Of a stretch of DNA of 45,670 nt, positions 15,710-24,124 are shown piece after piece. The position numbers and the translations under genes are program-made. Within the stretch, counting starts at the first letter, position 1, and every line of letters starts with the position of its first letter. The DNA is from CAYPUT01 sp046541715 (GTDB taxonomy: Bacteria; Spirochaetota; Spirochaetia; DSM-27196; PWMO01). The notes beneath the pieces are model-generated. The model had not been told where the DNA came from. It did no database searches and saw only the letters and a program-made list of their open reading frames with translations. The stretch lies in NCBI GenBank assembly GCA_046541715.1, contig JBKHCS010000011.1:1-45670 (forward strand). Direction: 5' to 3'.

Positions 15710-16612
15710 ATGCCATCCCCCCGAATCTTGGTCGGAACATCAGGATTCTCCTATCGCGACTGGGTCGGTCCCTTCTATCCCCCGGGAACCTCTCACCGGG
15801 AGTTCCTGCGTCTATACAGCAATGCCTTTCCCCTGGTCGAGATCAACTCGACCTACTATCAGCTGCCCCAGGCGGAGACTACGGCCTCCCTTCTCGAAAA
15901 GGTCTCCCCGGGGTTCCGCTTTGTCTTCAAGACCCATGGGAGCTTGACCCATACCATCGGGCCCGACTGGCAAGAGAACGGCAAGCGTTTCTTGGCCGGT
16001 GTCGAGCCCGCTATCGAGGCCGGTGCCTTGGCGGGGATCCTGGTTCAGCTTCCCTTTAGCTTTCACTACGATGTCCCGAACCGCCGGCATCTCGCAGCGC
16101 TGTTAGATCTCCTGGCCGTAAGACTGCAATCCCCCGGAGCGCCCCCCCCGGGTTCGCCGTTACCGGGTCTCTTCGTCGAATTTCGGAACCAAGAGTGGCA
16201 ACAGGAGCGCGTCTTTGCCTACCTCGAGTCGATCGACGCCTCGGTAGTACAGACCGACCTTCCGGAGCTCCCGGGACTCCCATTGCCCCGGGACCTTGTC
16301 CTTTCCCGCCGGGGCTACCTTAGACTCCATGGGCGGAACACCGCCATGTGGTGGAAGGGGGACAATAGAAGCAGGTACGACTATCTCTACGACGGGACGG
16401 AGATTTCACATTTGGCGGACCGGGTTGTCGCGATGGCCGAGCGCTCCGAGGAGCTAATCGTAACCTTTAACAATCACGCGAACGCCCAGGCGGCGAAGAA
16501 CGCTTACGAGCTTCTCGATGCCCTTAGGCGCCGGGGCTTGGACGTCCCCGGGGGCCCCGGAGCGGACAGCCCCGGAGCGGACAGCCCCGAAGCCGACGCA
16601 CCTCCCGCTTAG
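15710..16612 (+). CDS. DUF72 family protein (TIM-barrel-like)
   Basis: 300 residues from ATG 15710, preceded by AGGA at a 9-10 nt distance; an open frame to 15683 is not needed. DUF72 hallmarks are present: ILVGTSGFSYRDW at the start, FYP, LVEINSTYYQLP, FVFKTHGSLTH, LVQLPFSFHYD, FVEFRNQEW, RLHGRN and FNNHANAQAAKNA. The family adopts a TIM barrel, and its function is not well established; a nuclease or repair role has been suggested from context in other organisms. The C-terminus carries a Pro/Gly/Ala/Asp tail encoded partly by a 15-bp tandem repeat. The stop codon is nested with that of the CBS-ACT gene. Confidence 0.9.
   Translation: MPSPRILVGTSGFSYRDWVGPFYPPGTSHREFLRLYSNAFPLVEINSTYYQLPQAETTASLLEKVSPGFRFVFKTHGSLTHTIGPDWQENGKRFLAGVEPAIEAGALAGILVQLPFSFHYDVPNRRHLAALLDLLAVRLQSPGAPPPGSPLPGLFVEFRNQEWQQERVFAYLESIDASVVQTDLPELPGLPLPRDLVLSRRGYLRLHGRNTAMWWKGDNRSRYDYLYDGTEISHLADRVVAMAERSEELIVTFNNHANAQAAKNAYELLDALRRRGLDVPGGPGADSPGADSPEADAPPA
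16555..16584 (+). repeat. two tandem copies of a 15-bp unit in the DUF72 tail
   Basis: The unit CCCCGGAGCGGACAG occurs at 16555-16569 and 16570-16584 with no mismatch, and a degenerate third copy begins at 16585. It encodes a repeated Pro-Gly-Ala-Asp-Ser unit in a disordered tail, consistent with slippage expansion. Confidence 0.85.
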
Positions 16613-17253
16613 GCCTCCCGGATATCCATAATCTCGTCTACCAGGGGAGAGCACGCCTCCCGCAGCTCTTCGACGCCGAGTCCCGCCACCTTTACGGTGC
16701 AGACCATATTCGTCGGATCGTCCCCCGGGAAGGTCCCAAGGCTGATGATGTTGCCCCCGGCGTCGGCGATTGCCGAGGTAACCCGGGCAATCTCCCCGAG
16801 CTCGTCGGGAAGGCGCAAAGTAACCCGCATGCCCCGCTGTCGGGTCCCGAAAAGCTCGATAAACAGCTTAAAGATATCGGATTCGGTGATAATGCCGACC
16901 AGGTGGTCGTCCCGCATTACCGGGAGACCGCCGATGTCGTTATCGACGAGTATCCGGGCGGCATCCTCCAGCAGGGTGTCTTCCGTGATGGTAATGACCT
17001 TCTTGGTCATAATGCTTTCGACCTTTAGCTTGTAGAGCAACTCGCCCATCTCGTAGACGTTCAACGTCGTCGCCGGGGAAGGAGATGCATAGAGCAGATC
17101 CTTCTCCGAGACAATGCCCACGAGCTTCTTGTGCTTGTTGAGAACCGGAAGCCGGTGCACCTTCTCGCGTCGGATCAACGCCTGCGCCTCACTCAGAGGC
17201 GTATCGGTAAACACCGTAAAGGGATTGGGAGTCATTACTCGCTTTACGACCAC
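16609..17253 (-). CDS. CBS-CBS-ACT domain protein (AcuB-like)
   Basis: 214 residues from a GTG with an excellent Shine-Dalgarno (GAGGAGGT, 4 nt spacing). Two CBS domains (MTPNPFTVFTDTPLSEA ... HRLPVLN and MTKKVITITEDTLLEDA ... GGLPVM) are followed from about residue 143 by an ACT domain (MRVTLRLPDELGEIARVTSAIADAGGNIIS). CBS pairs usually bind adenosyl nucleotides and ACT domains bind amino acids. The gene starts 24 bp after livF and is probably the last gene of the liv operon. I infer that it senses branched-chain amino acid and energy status; no output domain is present, so it would act by protein contact. Confidence 0.88.
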   Translation of the reverse strand: MVVKRVMTPNPFTVFTDTPLSEAQALIRREKVHRLPVLNKHKKLVGIVSEKDLLYASPSPATTLNVYEMGELLYKLKVESIMTKKVITITEDTLLEDAARILVDNDIGGLPVMRDDHLVGIITESDIFKLFIELFGTRQRGMRVTLRLPDELGEIARVTSAIADAGGNIISLGTFPGDDPTNMVCTVKVAGLGVEELREACSPLVDEIMDIREA

Positions 17254-17277
17254 AAGTACCTCCTCGCAGCCAGAGAG

Positions 17278-17991
17278 CTACACACCTAGATACGCCTTCC
17301 TGACCTCTTCGTTCTGCAGCAGATTTGCCGCTTCGTCCGCCAGGGTAATCCGTCCGGTTTCCATGACATATCCCCGGTGGGCTATCTTGAGGGCCAAGTT
17401 TGCGTTCTGCTCTACAAGAAATATTGTAGTACGATTCTCCCGGTTAATCTGCTCGATAATCCGGAAGATCTGTTGTACCAAGAGCGGGGCAAGGCCCAGT
17501 GAGGGCTCGTCGAGGAGCAGAAGCTTCGGCCGGGCCATCAGCGCCCGGGAAATCGCCAACATCTGCTGCTCCCCGCCGCTCAGCGTGCCGCCTGCTTGGT
17601 GGCGCCGCTCTTTCAGAATGGGAAAGAGCTCGTAGACGTAGTCGAGGTCCTCCCGGATCTTCGCTTTGTCCTGCCGGAGGAGAGCGCCGAGGTCCAAGTT
17701 CTCCCGAACCGTCAGTTGGGGAAAGATCCTCCTCCCTTCGGGAACCTGGGAAATTCCTAAGGCCACAATCGCATCCGGGCTCTTCCCGACGATCGACTCC
17801 CCGTTTAAAAGGATGTCGCCCTTCTTCGGCGGCGCGACGCCGGAAATGGACATCAAGGTGGTGCTCTTCCCGGCCCCGTTCGCCCCAATGAGAGTAATGA
17901 TCTCTCCCTCGTTCACAGAAATGGTGATGCCCTTCAAGGCCTGGATATTGCCGTAGTAGGTCTCTATAGCCTTGATCTCAAGCATCGACAT
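17278..17991 (-). CDS. livF: branched-chain amino acid ABC transporter ATPase LivF
   Basis: 237 residues. ABC ATPase with Walker A GANGAGKST, the signature TLSGGEQQM, Walker B LLLLDEPSLGLAP and H-loop-region VEQNANLAL. The LivF-specific ETYYGNIQALKGI start and ALGISQVPEGRRIFPQLTVRENL are present. It drives high-affinity uptake with LivG, on the cytoplasmic face of the LivHM permease. The ATG lies inside the end of livG (14-bp overlap), indicating translational coupling. An internal ATG two codons on is possible. Confidence 0.95.
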   Translation of the reverse strand: MSMLEIKAIETYYGNIQALKGITISVNEGEIITLIGANGAGKSTTLMSISGVAPPKKGDILLNGESIVGKSPDAIVALGISQVPEGRRIFPQLTVRENLDLGALLRQDKAKIREDLDYVYELFPILKERRHQAGGTLSGGEQQMLAISRALMARPKLLLLDEPSLGLAPLLVQQIFRIIEQINRENRTTIFLVEQNANLALKIAHRGYVMETGRITLADEAANLLQNEEVRKAYLGV

Positions 17992-18769
17992 CCTCCCCGA
18001 GGTAGGCTTTGATGACGTCGGGGTTCTGCTTGACCTCGCTTGGGCTCCCCGTGGCGATGAGCTTTCCGTAGTCCATGACGTAGATTCGCTCCGAGAGAGA
18101 CATGACGAGACTCATATCGTGCTCGATCAGAAAGATGGACACGTTTTCCGTCTCCCGGAGACGTAGGATAAGCTGCTCCAGGCTTCGGGTCTCCTGAGGG
18201 TTCATCCCCGCAGCCGGCTCGTCGAGGAGCAGCAAAAAAGCATCGGTAGCGAGGGCCCGGGCAATCTCTAAGCGCCGTTGAGCACCGTAAGGAAGGTTCC
18301 GGGCCAGGTCGTTGACGTACTGCTCTATCCGGATCTTCTTCAGAATTTCGTAGGCTTCGTGGACGACCCGCTCTTCCTCCTCTCTGGTCCGGGGATCCCG
18401 GAGAATCGCGCCGACGACCCCGGCTTTGAGCCGGGAGTGGCGGCCGATCATGACGTTCTCAAGGACCGTCATGTTCCCGAAGAGACGGATGTTCTGGAAG
18501 GTGCGCCCGAGGCCCTTCTCGGTAATCCTGCTCGGCTTGAGACCCTTGATCGATTCGGAGTGCTCGGCCCCCGGAGGGGTGATGATGACGTCGCCGATGG
18601 TGGGCTTGTACACCCCGGTTACGCAGTTAAAAAAGGTCGTCTTCCCGGCGCCGTTCGGTCCGATCAGGGCGATAATCTCACCCTGGTTCATCGAGAGATC
18701 GACATGGTTGACCGCCCGTAACCCCCCGAAATCCATGGTCAGCTGGGTGACCTCTAGAATTCGGCTCAT
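17978..18769 (-). CDS. livG: branched-chain amino acid ABC transporter ATPase LivG
   Basis: 263 residues. Walker A GPNGAGKTT, the LivG feature of a long insertion after it (YKPTIGDVIITPPG), TEKGLGRTFQNIRLFGNMTVLENV, signature-region LPYGAQRRLEIARAL, Walker B LLLLDEPAAGMNP and LIEHDMSLVM. The second ATPase of the liv complex. The ATG overlaps the livM stop (18766-18769), and the tail overlaps livF, so the three are coupled. Confidence 0.95.
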   Translation of the reverse strand: MSRILEVTQLTMDFGGLRAVNHVDLSMNQGEIIALIGPNGAGKTTFFNCVTGVYKPTIGDVIITPPGAEHSESIKGLKPSRITEKGLGRTFQNIRLFGNMTVLENVMIGRHSRLKAGVVGAILRDPRTREEEERVVHEAYEILKKIRIEQYVNDLARNLPYGAQRRLEIARALATDAFLLLLDEPAAGMNPQETRSLEQLILRLRETENVSIFLIEHDMSLVMSLSERIYVMDYGKLIATGSPSEVKQNPDVIKAYLGEDVDA

Positions 18770-20061
18770 TCCGCACCCCCGGCGTTACCACCCACGGCTT
18801 CGGGAACAGCCGAGTCGGGCGGCGCATCTTGAAAGGTGTAGGCTTTTCGCTTCTTCCGGATCAGGCCGCTCGGTCTGAATACCATCATGATAACGAGGAC
18901 CGCGCCGAATATCAGCATCCGGTAGTCGGAGAAAGCCCGGAGGTATTCCGGAACCAGAATCAGAACCAAGGCTCCGATAATCGCACCGGGTATCGACCCC
19001 ATCCCCCCGAGGACTACGCAGGAGAGGACGATGATCGACTGCCAGACGGTAAAGCTCGCGGGGTTAATAAAGGTGGTTCGGGAGGCGAACAAAACCCCGC
19101 CGATTCCGGCCCAGAGGGAGCCGAGGGCAAACGCCGTGAGCTTTGTTCGCATAAGGTCGACACCCATCGCTTCTGCGGCGATATCGTCCTCTCCCATCGC
19201 GACGAGGGCCCGACCGAGACGGCTGTTCTCGAAGCGCCAGACGACAAAGATCGTCAAGAACACGACGGTCAAGACCAAAAAGTAGATGTAGATGGTCGCG
19301 TCGCTCAGGGAGAGATCTGCCCCGAAGAGGGTCGGCCGGGGAATCGAGCCGATGCCTCCGGGACCCCCGGAAAACTCGGTCGTGCCGTTTAGAACGATTC
19401 TGACGATTTCGGCGAACCCGAGGGTTACGATGGCAAGGTAGTCCCCCCGGAGCCGGAGGACCGGGAGGGCTAGCATGATGCCCGCTACGGTCGCGAGAAA
19501 GGCTCCGATCGGCAGAGCGACCCAGAACCCTATACCGAAGAAACGGTAGAGAATACCGTAGGTGTAGGCACCGACGGCGTAGAAGGCGATGTACCCGAGG
19601 TGGAGCATGCCCCCGAGACCGATAACGATGTTGAGCCCCAAGGCCAGCATGACGTAGATGAGCGCCGTGATCAAAATGTTCAGCTGATAAAGGGAGCTAA
19701 AGAAGGGCAGAATGACGAGAAAGGCCCCGATGGCGGCGTAGATGCTGTTACGAACCCGGGGCTGCTTGAGGATTCGACGGGCCCGCTCGAGGTTCGATTC
19801 GGTTCCGGCTTTCTGCTTCGCCGCCGTTTGACCGGTAGCCACCTCGACCTTCGGCTTGATCGTGATACTCCGGCGGGTCATGAAGAAGCGCCACAACAGC
19901 CCCCCGAAAAACGAGCCGAACCCGATATAGAACATGTTGTGCCACCGCCAGGTCACGGACCCGGCGACGTAATTCACCCTGATTACCATGATGGGAAAGG
20001 TCAAAAAGACAAACCAGAGCGATGTGACAAAGGTTCGTTTGATGTCTTGAAAGGTTATCAC
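18766..20061 (-). CDS. livM: branched-chain amino acid ABC transporter permease LivM
   Basis: 431 residues from GTG 20061 (GGAAGG 7-8 nt upstream), which leaves 1 bp after livH; an ATG at 20091 would overlap livH by 29 bp. An N-terminal extension of about 110 residues has two membrane segments and a Lys/Thr/Gln-rich loop, comparable to the long LivM of enteric bacteria. The conserved core follows: LALGLNIVIGLGGMLHLGYIAFYAVGAY, LRLRGDYLAIVTLGFAEIVRI, FSGGPGGIGSIPRP, and VLGGMGSIPGAIIGA near the end. A hydrophilic tail of about 30 residues ends the protein. It forms the membrane channel with LivH. Confidence 0.95.
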   Translation of the reverse strand: MITFQDIKRTFVTSLWFVFLTFPIMVIRVNYVAGSVTWRWHNMFYIGFGSFFGGLLWRFFMTRRSITIKPKVEVATGQTAAKQKAGTESNLERARRILKQPRVRNSIYAAIGAFLVILPFFSSLYQLNILITALIYVMLALGLNIVIGLGGMLHLGYIAFYAVGAYTYGILYRFFGIGFWVALPIGAFLATVAGIMLALPVLRLRGDYLAIVTLGFAEIVRIVLNGTTEFSGGPGGIGSIPRPTLFGADLSLSDATIYIYFLVLTVVFLTIFVVWRFENSRLGRALVAMGEDDIAAEAMGVDLMRTKLTAFALGSLWAGIGGVLFASRTTFINPASFTVWQSIIVLSCVVLGGMGSIPGAIIGALVLILVPEYLRAFSDYRMLIFGAVLVIMMVFRPSGLIRKKRKAYTFQDAPPDSAVPEAVGGNAGGAE

Positions 20062-20062
20062 G

Positions 20063-20971
20063 TTAGACCTTCCGATTTTCCGAAACCCCAAGGATTCCGG
20101 AGGGTTTGAATATCAAGATCAAGACCAGTATGACAAAGGCGAAGACGTCTTCGTAGACGCTCGAGATGTAACCCGCCGCATAGGACTCCGCCATGCCGAG
20201 GACCAGGCTTCCGAGGACTGCCCCGGGAATGCTTCCGATTCCCCCCAAGACGGCGGCGACGAAGGCTTTGATGCCGGCGACGAACCCGATGTAGAAGTTG
20301 ATCTGCCCGATAAAGGAGCTAATCAGGATTCCCCCGAGGGCGGCGGTAAAGCTTCCAATAATAAAGGTAAAGCTGATAACCCGGTCGACGTTCACGCCGA
20401 CGAGGGTGGCCATAACCCGGTCTTGGCTCGTCGCTCGCATCGACTTGCCGATCCGGGTGTACCGAATAAGCAGGGTCAAGGCAACCATGACGACGGCCGT
20501 CGTAACCAGAATGAATATCTGCGCCGAGGTTACGATCCCTCGGAGGGCGTAGGGAATCGGCACTTCCGGCAACAGGGCCGGGAAGGGCAAAAAGTTCGAT
20601 GTTTGAGCCAAGAGCACGTAGTTCTGCAGAAAAAGGGACATGCCGATCGCGCTGATAAGGACGGACAGTCGCGGGGCGTTCCTGAGCGGCTTGTAGGCAA
20701 CCTTATCGATGGTAAAGCCGTACGCCGAGGAGTACAGAAGTGCTATCAGGCTCGCCAAAACGAGGATCGCGAGAGTTGGCATTCCCAGAACGGAGAAAAC
20801 GCCTGCCATGATCAGCGCCGTAAAGGCCCCGATCATATAGATCTCGCCGTGGGCGAAATTGATTAGCTTGATGATCCCGTAGACCATCGTGTAGCCCAGG
20901 GCTATCAGGGCGTAGATACTCCCTCTCGTAAGCCCGCTAAAGAGGAGCCGAAACAAAAACTCTGTGTCCAT
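20063..20971 (-). CDS. livH: branched-chain amino acid ABC transporter permease LivH
   Basis: 302 residues with about eight hydrophobic segments. Family landmarks: GLTRGSIYALIALGYTMVYGIIKLINFAHGEIYM, split here as GSIYALIALGYTMVYG and INFAHGEIYMIGA; also RATSQDRVMATLVGVNVDRVI and AAVLGGIGSIPGAVLG. It pairs with LivM to form the transmembrane path. The gene is separated from the upstream binding-protein gene by 75 bp containing a strong hairpin, and is followed by livM after 1 bp. Confidence 0.95.
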   Translation of the reverse strand: MDTEFLFRLLFSGLTRGSIYALIALGYTMVYGIIKLINFAHGEIYMIGAFTALIMAGVFSVLGMPTLAILVLASLIALLYSSAYGFTIDKVAYKPLRNAPRLSVLISAIGMSLFLQNYVLLAQTSNFLPFPALLPEVPIPYALRGIVTSAQIFILVTTAVVMVALTLLIRYTRIGKSMRATSQDRVMATLVGVNVDRVISFTFIIGSFTAALGGILISSFIGQINFYIGFVAGIKAFVAAVLGGIGSIPGAVLGSLVLGMAESYAAGYISSVYEDVFAFVILVLILIFKPSGILGVSENRKV

Positions 20972-20993
20972 GTAAGCTGGTCCAAAATTGATG

Positions 20994-21021
20994 CGGTCGG
21001 AGGATTAGCATCCTCCGACCG
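20994..21021 (-). terminator. intra-operon hairpin between livK and livH (attenuating or mRNA-stabilising)
   Basis: A perfect 11-bp inverted repeat (CGGTCGGAGGA / TCCTCCGACCG) with a 6-nt loop. On the minus strand it is followed by a short TTTT, weaker than a full terminator. The position directly after the binding-protein gene suggests partial termination or 3'-end protection that raises LivK over the permease. Confidence 0.75.
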
Positions 21022-21046
21022 TCTTACTTGCTGGTAAACGCGAGAC

Positions 21047-22168
21047 TTAGAGCTCGACGTAGACGCCGTTCTGTACCTGATAGATCGCAAACCCGACGCC
21101 TTCGGCATCCCCGATCCGGTCGAAACTGATGTTTCCGACGGGAGTCTCGACGCTCTCGTCCCGGAGGGCCCGGGCGATGTCTTCGGTATCGGTGGATTCG
21201 GCCGCCTCGATGGCGTTAACGAGGGCCAGCATGGCCGAGTAGCCTTCCTGGAAGAATGGTCCCGGCTCTTCCCCGTACTCTTCGACGTGCTCTTCGACCG
21301 CCTGGGCCGCGAGCGGGTTGGCCCCGGTGTCCTGAGGCCCGGTAGCGTAAACGCCTTCGGCAGCCTCGCCGGCAACCTCAATAAAAGAGTCGTCTTGAAC
21401 ACCGTCCCCGGAGATAAAGAGCGTGTCCATTCCCTGGGTCCGCATCTGGGAGACCAGGCGGGCCGCTTCCGGATGGTACCCACCGTAGATGATTATCTCG
21501 GCGTCCGAGGCGGCGACACGGTTGATGATCGCGGAGTAGTCCACGGCACCGACGGTGATGCCCTCCTTAAAGAGAATGTTAATGTCTGGGTAGTTTTCTT
21601 GGAGAGCCGCCTCCGCGAAGTCCGCGAGACCCCGGCCGTAGTCGCCACCGTCGTGGAGGAGCACGACGTTCTCGACACCGAGGGTTTCCGCGACGAACTG
21701 CGCCTGGAGCTGGCCCTGGGCATCGTCCGGAGCGATGGTCCGGAAGAAGTAGGGGAACTCCTCGTCCTGGGTCAGGGCGGGGTTGGTCGCCGAGGGGGAA
21801 ATCGCCACGACCTCGGCGTCGGTGTAGAGACCGAGGGCCGGCCGGGTGGCACCGGAGCAAACGTGACCGATGACGCCCACGACTTCCTCACCGATAAGGC
21901 GAGACGCCGTGTTGGTAGCTACTTCCGGCTGGCACTGGTCGTCTTCGATGATCAGCTCGATCTGGCGACCGAGTACGCCGCCGTCGGCGTTAACATTCTC
22001 GGCTACCAGCTCCGCGGCGTGGACCGTCGGGATTCCGTAGGATGCGAGGTCGCCGCTATGGGGTCCCGCAACACCAATTTTGATTGCCTCTTGCTCCCGC
22101 GCACAGCCGACAAAAATCATGGTCGCCGCAAGCAGCAGGAACGCGGCAAGTCTTAGACTCTTGCTCAT
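21047..22168 (-). CDS. livK: branched-chain amino acid-binding lipoprotein (LivK/LivJ type)
   Basis: 373 residues from ATG 22168, which has a consensus Shine-Dalgarno (AGGAGG, 6 nt) and begins a lipoprotein signal ending IFVGC. The frame is open 20 codons further. The Peripla_BP_6 fold is clear: IKIGVAGPHSGDLASYG, GRQIELIIEDDQCQPEVA, VIGHVCSGATRPA, AISPSATNPALT, YFFRTIAPDDAQGQ, LHDGGDYGRGLA and IIYGGYHPEAARL. It delivers Leu/Ile/Val (or a related amino acid) to LivHM; the exact ligand cannot be read from sequence. First gene of the liv operon. Confidence 0.93.
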   Translation of the reverse strand: MSKSLRLAAFLLLAATMIFVGCAREQEAIKIGVAGPHSGDLASYGIPTVHAAELVAENVNADGGVLGRQIELIIEDDQCQPEVATNTASRLIGEEVVGVIGHVCSGATRPALGLYTDAEVVAISPSATNPALTQDEEFPYFFRTIAPDDAQGQLQAQFVAETLGVENVVLLHDGGDYGRGLADFAEAALQENYPDINILFKEGITVGAVDYSAIINRVAASDAEIIIYGGYHPEAARLVSQMRTQGMDTLFISGDGVQDDSFIEVAGEAAEGVYATGPQDTGANPLAAQAVEEHVEEYGEEPGPFFQEGYSAMLALVNAIEAAESTDTEDIARALRDESVETPVGNISFDRIGDAEGVGFAIYQVQNGVYVEL

Positions 22169-22202
22169 CAAAAGCCTCCTTTGTAGTGAATAGACTTTCG
22201 AT

Positions 22203-22232
22203 GTCATACCACAATAGAGGATAACCATGCAA
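22203..22232 (-). promoter_or_regulatory. weak candidate promoter of the liv operon
   Basis: On the minus strand TTGCAT (22232-22227), an 18-bp spacer, TATGAC (22208-22203). This would give a leader of about 27 nt carrying the Shine-Dalgarno. The -10 is poor and other hexamers nearby are possible. Confidence 0.3.
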
Positions 22233-22296
22233 GTCTACTCAAGAAATGAAATTGCGGGGGTGCGGCCGGAAACCCGGGCGCATGGAACTCGGGGGC

Positions 22297-23094
22297 CTAT
22301 TTCTCCGACAGAAGCACCTCGTCGGTGGTCAATTCCGTGTGGCGGATCTCGTGGAACTTGTCGACCAGCTTGGAGGCGGTAAGCTTCTTCTTCTCCTCGC
22401 CTTCCACGTCGAAAATAATCTCCCCCTTGTCCATCATGAGCAGCCGGTTCCCGTACTCGATGGCGTGCTGCATGTTGTGGGTAATCATAATCGTGGTCAG
22501 TCGGTACTCGGTAATGAAGTCCATCGTCAAACGCAGGACCAAGGCCGCGTTCTTCGGGTCGAGGGCCGCTGTATGCTCGTCCAAGAGCACGAGATCCGGC
22601 TCCGAGAGAACCATCATCAACAGCGTAAGGGCCTGACGCTGTCCCCCGGAAAAGAGCCCCACATTCTCCCGCATCCGGTCCTCGAGGCCCATGTCGAGGC
22701 GCCGGAGCTTGTCCCGGAAGAACTCCCGCATCCGGCTGTTCAGGCTGATCCGGAGGCCCTTGAAACCCTTCCGGTAGCTGATAACCATGTTGTCTTCCAG
22801 GGTCATGTTCGAGGCGGTTCCGAGGAGGGGGTCCTGGAATATGCGCCCGATGTAGTTGGCTCGACGGTACTCCGGCTCCTTGGTTACGTCCCGGTCGTTT
22901 ATGAAGATACGCCCCGAGGTGGTCCCCACCGTCCCGGAGATCAGGTTGAAGAGTGTCGTCTTGCCCGCACCGTTACTCCCAATGATGGTAATGAAATCTC
23001 CTTCCCGGACCCGGAGCGAGACATTCCGCATAGCGGTGACCTCGTTGACCGTGCCGGGGTTGAAGACCTTGGTAACGCCTTCGAGGCGGATCAT
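22297..23094 (-). CDS. ABC transporter ATPase of a TrpXYZ-like importer
   Basis: 265 residues. Walker A GSNGAGKTT, Q-loop-region YIGRIFQDPLLGTA, the distinctive signature NVGLFSGGQRQALTLLMM, Walker B LVLLDEHTAALDP and ITHNMQHAIEYGNRL. 'LLDEHTAALDPK' is typical of the ATPases that pair with PF04392-type binding proteins (TrpZ-like). Its ATG overlaps the permease stop by 4 bp. Together with the permease and lipoprotein it forms a complete three-gene importer. Experimentally studied relatives take up tryptophan; substrate here is an inference. Confidence 0.9.
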   Translation of the reverse strand: MIRLEGVTKVFNPGTVNEVTAMRNVSLRVREGDFITIIGSNGAGKTTLFNLISGTVGTTSGRIFINDRDVTKEPEYRRANYIGRIFQDPLLGTASNMTLEDNMVISYRKGFKGLRISLNSRMREFFRDKLRRLDMGLEDRMRENVGLFSGGQRQALTLLMMVLSEPDLVLLDEHTAALDPKNAALVLRLTMDFITEYRLTTIMITHNMQHAIEYGNRLLMMDKGEIIFDVEGEEKKKLTASKLVDKFHEIRHTELTTDEVLLSEK

Positions 23095-24113
23095 GATGGG
23101 GCTCCTTTCGAGGCGTCATTCTCCGAGAGCGGTTCCGGCGCCGTCTCCGACGGAGAGGGCACCGCCGGCTCCGGGGGTATTCTCGCCGCCGGCGTCGCAG
23201 TCGTACCCACTTCCCCGGTCTTCCGGGAGACACCGAGGACGGACCGCCCCCGGGTCTGGGTCGCGATCAGGGAGGCAATGATCAAGAGGCCGGTGATAAG
23301 CTTGAGGTCGTTCGGCGTCAGGTTAATGTAGTAACCGTAGTAGCGCCCGAGGTACATAATCCCCCGGTAGACGATAGACCCGAGAAGAACCCGGAACGTC
23401 AGAAGGCCGATCCTGTTCGAGTCGAGGAGAAACTCCCCGATCATCACCGAGGCGAGACCGGCGATGATAATCCCCTGCCCCAAGTTGACGTCGGCGAAGC
23501 CCTGAAACTGGGCCGCGAAGGCTCCCGAAAGAGCGGCGAGGCCGTTCGAGAGTCCGACGCCGATCAGCTTGAGCCCTTCCGGATTGACGCCGGTCGAGAT
23601 GACCATCTGCGGGTTGTTCCCCATGGCCCCAAGGGTCAGTCCCAGATCGGTGTGGAAAAAGATATCGAGGGCAAACTTGATCGCGAAGGCCACCAGGACG
23701 AAGAAGATGAGAACCGACCACTCCTCGGGGAGCCACCCGGCGGTCATCTCGGTTACCCGGGTCAGGATGGTTTCCTGCCGGAGGAGCGGGAGGTTCGCCC
23801 GATTTCCCAGGACCCGGATGTTTATCGACCAGAGCATCGTCATGGTCAGGATCCCGGCCAAGAGGTTCGGGACCTTTAGTTTGTTGTGGATTACGGCGGT
23901 TATCAACCCCGCGGCGACCCCCCCGAGGAAGGCCACGAATACCGCGATTCCCAAATTGACCCCGGCGGTAATGAGGGTAGCCATAATGGCCGCGCCGAGG
24001 GGAAAGGAGCCGTCGACGGTGAGGTCCGGAAAATTGAGGATGCGGAACGTAATAAAAACGCCGAGGACCAGCATTCCATAGATCAGGCCCTCGACGAAGA
24101 TTCCTTCGATCAT
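23091..24113 (-). CDS. ABC transporter permease of a TrpXYZ-like importer
   Basis: 340 residues, about eight to nine membrane segments. The N-terminal GLIYGMLVLGVFITFRILNF and LTVDGSFPLGAA and the later NIRVLGNRANLPLL, GNNPQMVISTGVNPEGLKLIGVGLSNGLAALSGAF (read in shorter pieces) are the landmarks of the BPD_transp_2 permeases that partner PF04392 binding proteins. The C-terminal 45 residues are a hydrophilic Pro/Ser/Glu tail. Only 11 bp separate it from the lipoprotein gene upstream, and it overlaps the ATPase gene. Confidence 0.9.
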   Translation of the reverse strand: MIEGIFVEGLIYGMLVLGVFITFRILNFPDLTVDGSFPLGAAIMATLITAGVNLGIAVFVAFLGGVAAGLITAVIHNKLKVPNLLAGILTMTMLWSINIRVLGNRANLPLLRQETILTRVTEMTAGWLPEEWSVLIFFVLVAFAIKFALDIFFHTDLGLTLGAMGNNPQMVISTGVNPEGLKLIGVGLSNGLAALSGAFAAQFQGFADVNLGQGIIIAGLASVMIGEFLLDSNRIGLLTFRVLLGSIVYRGIMYLGRYYGYYINLTPNDLKLITGLLIIASLIATQTRGRSVLGVSRKTGEVGTTATPAARIPPEPAVPSPSETAPEPLSENDASKGAPS

Positions 24114-24124
24114 CTATCGAGTGA

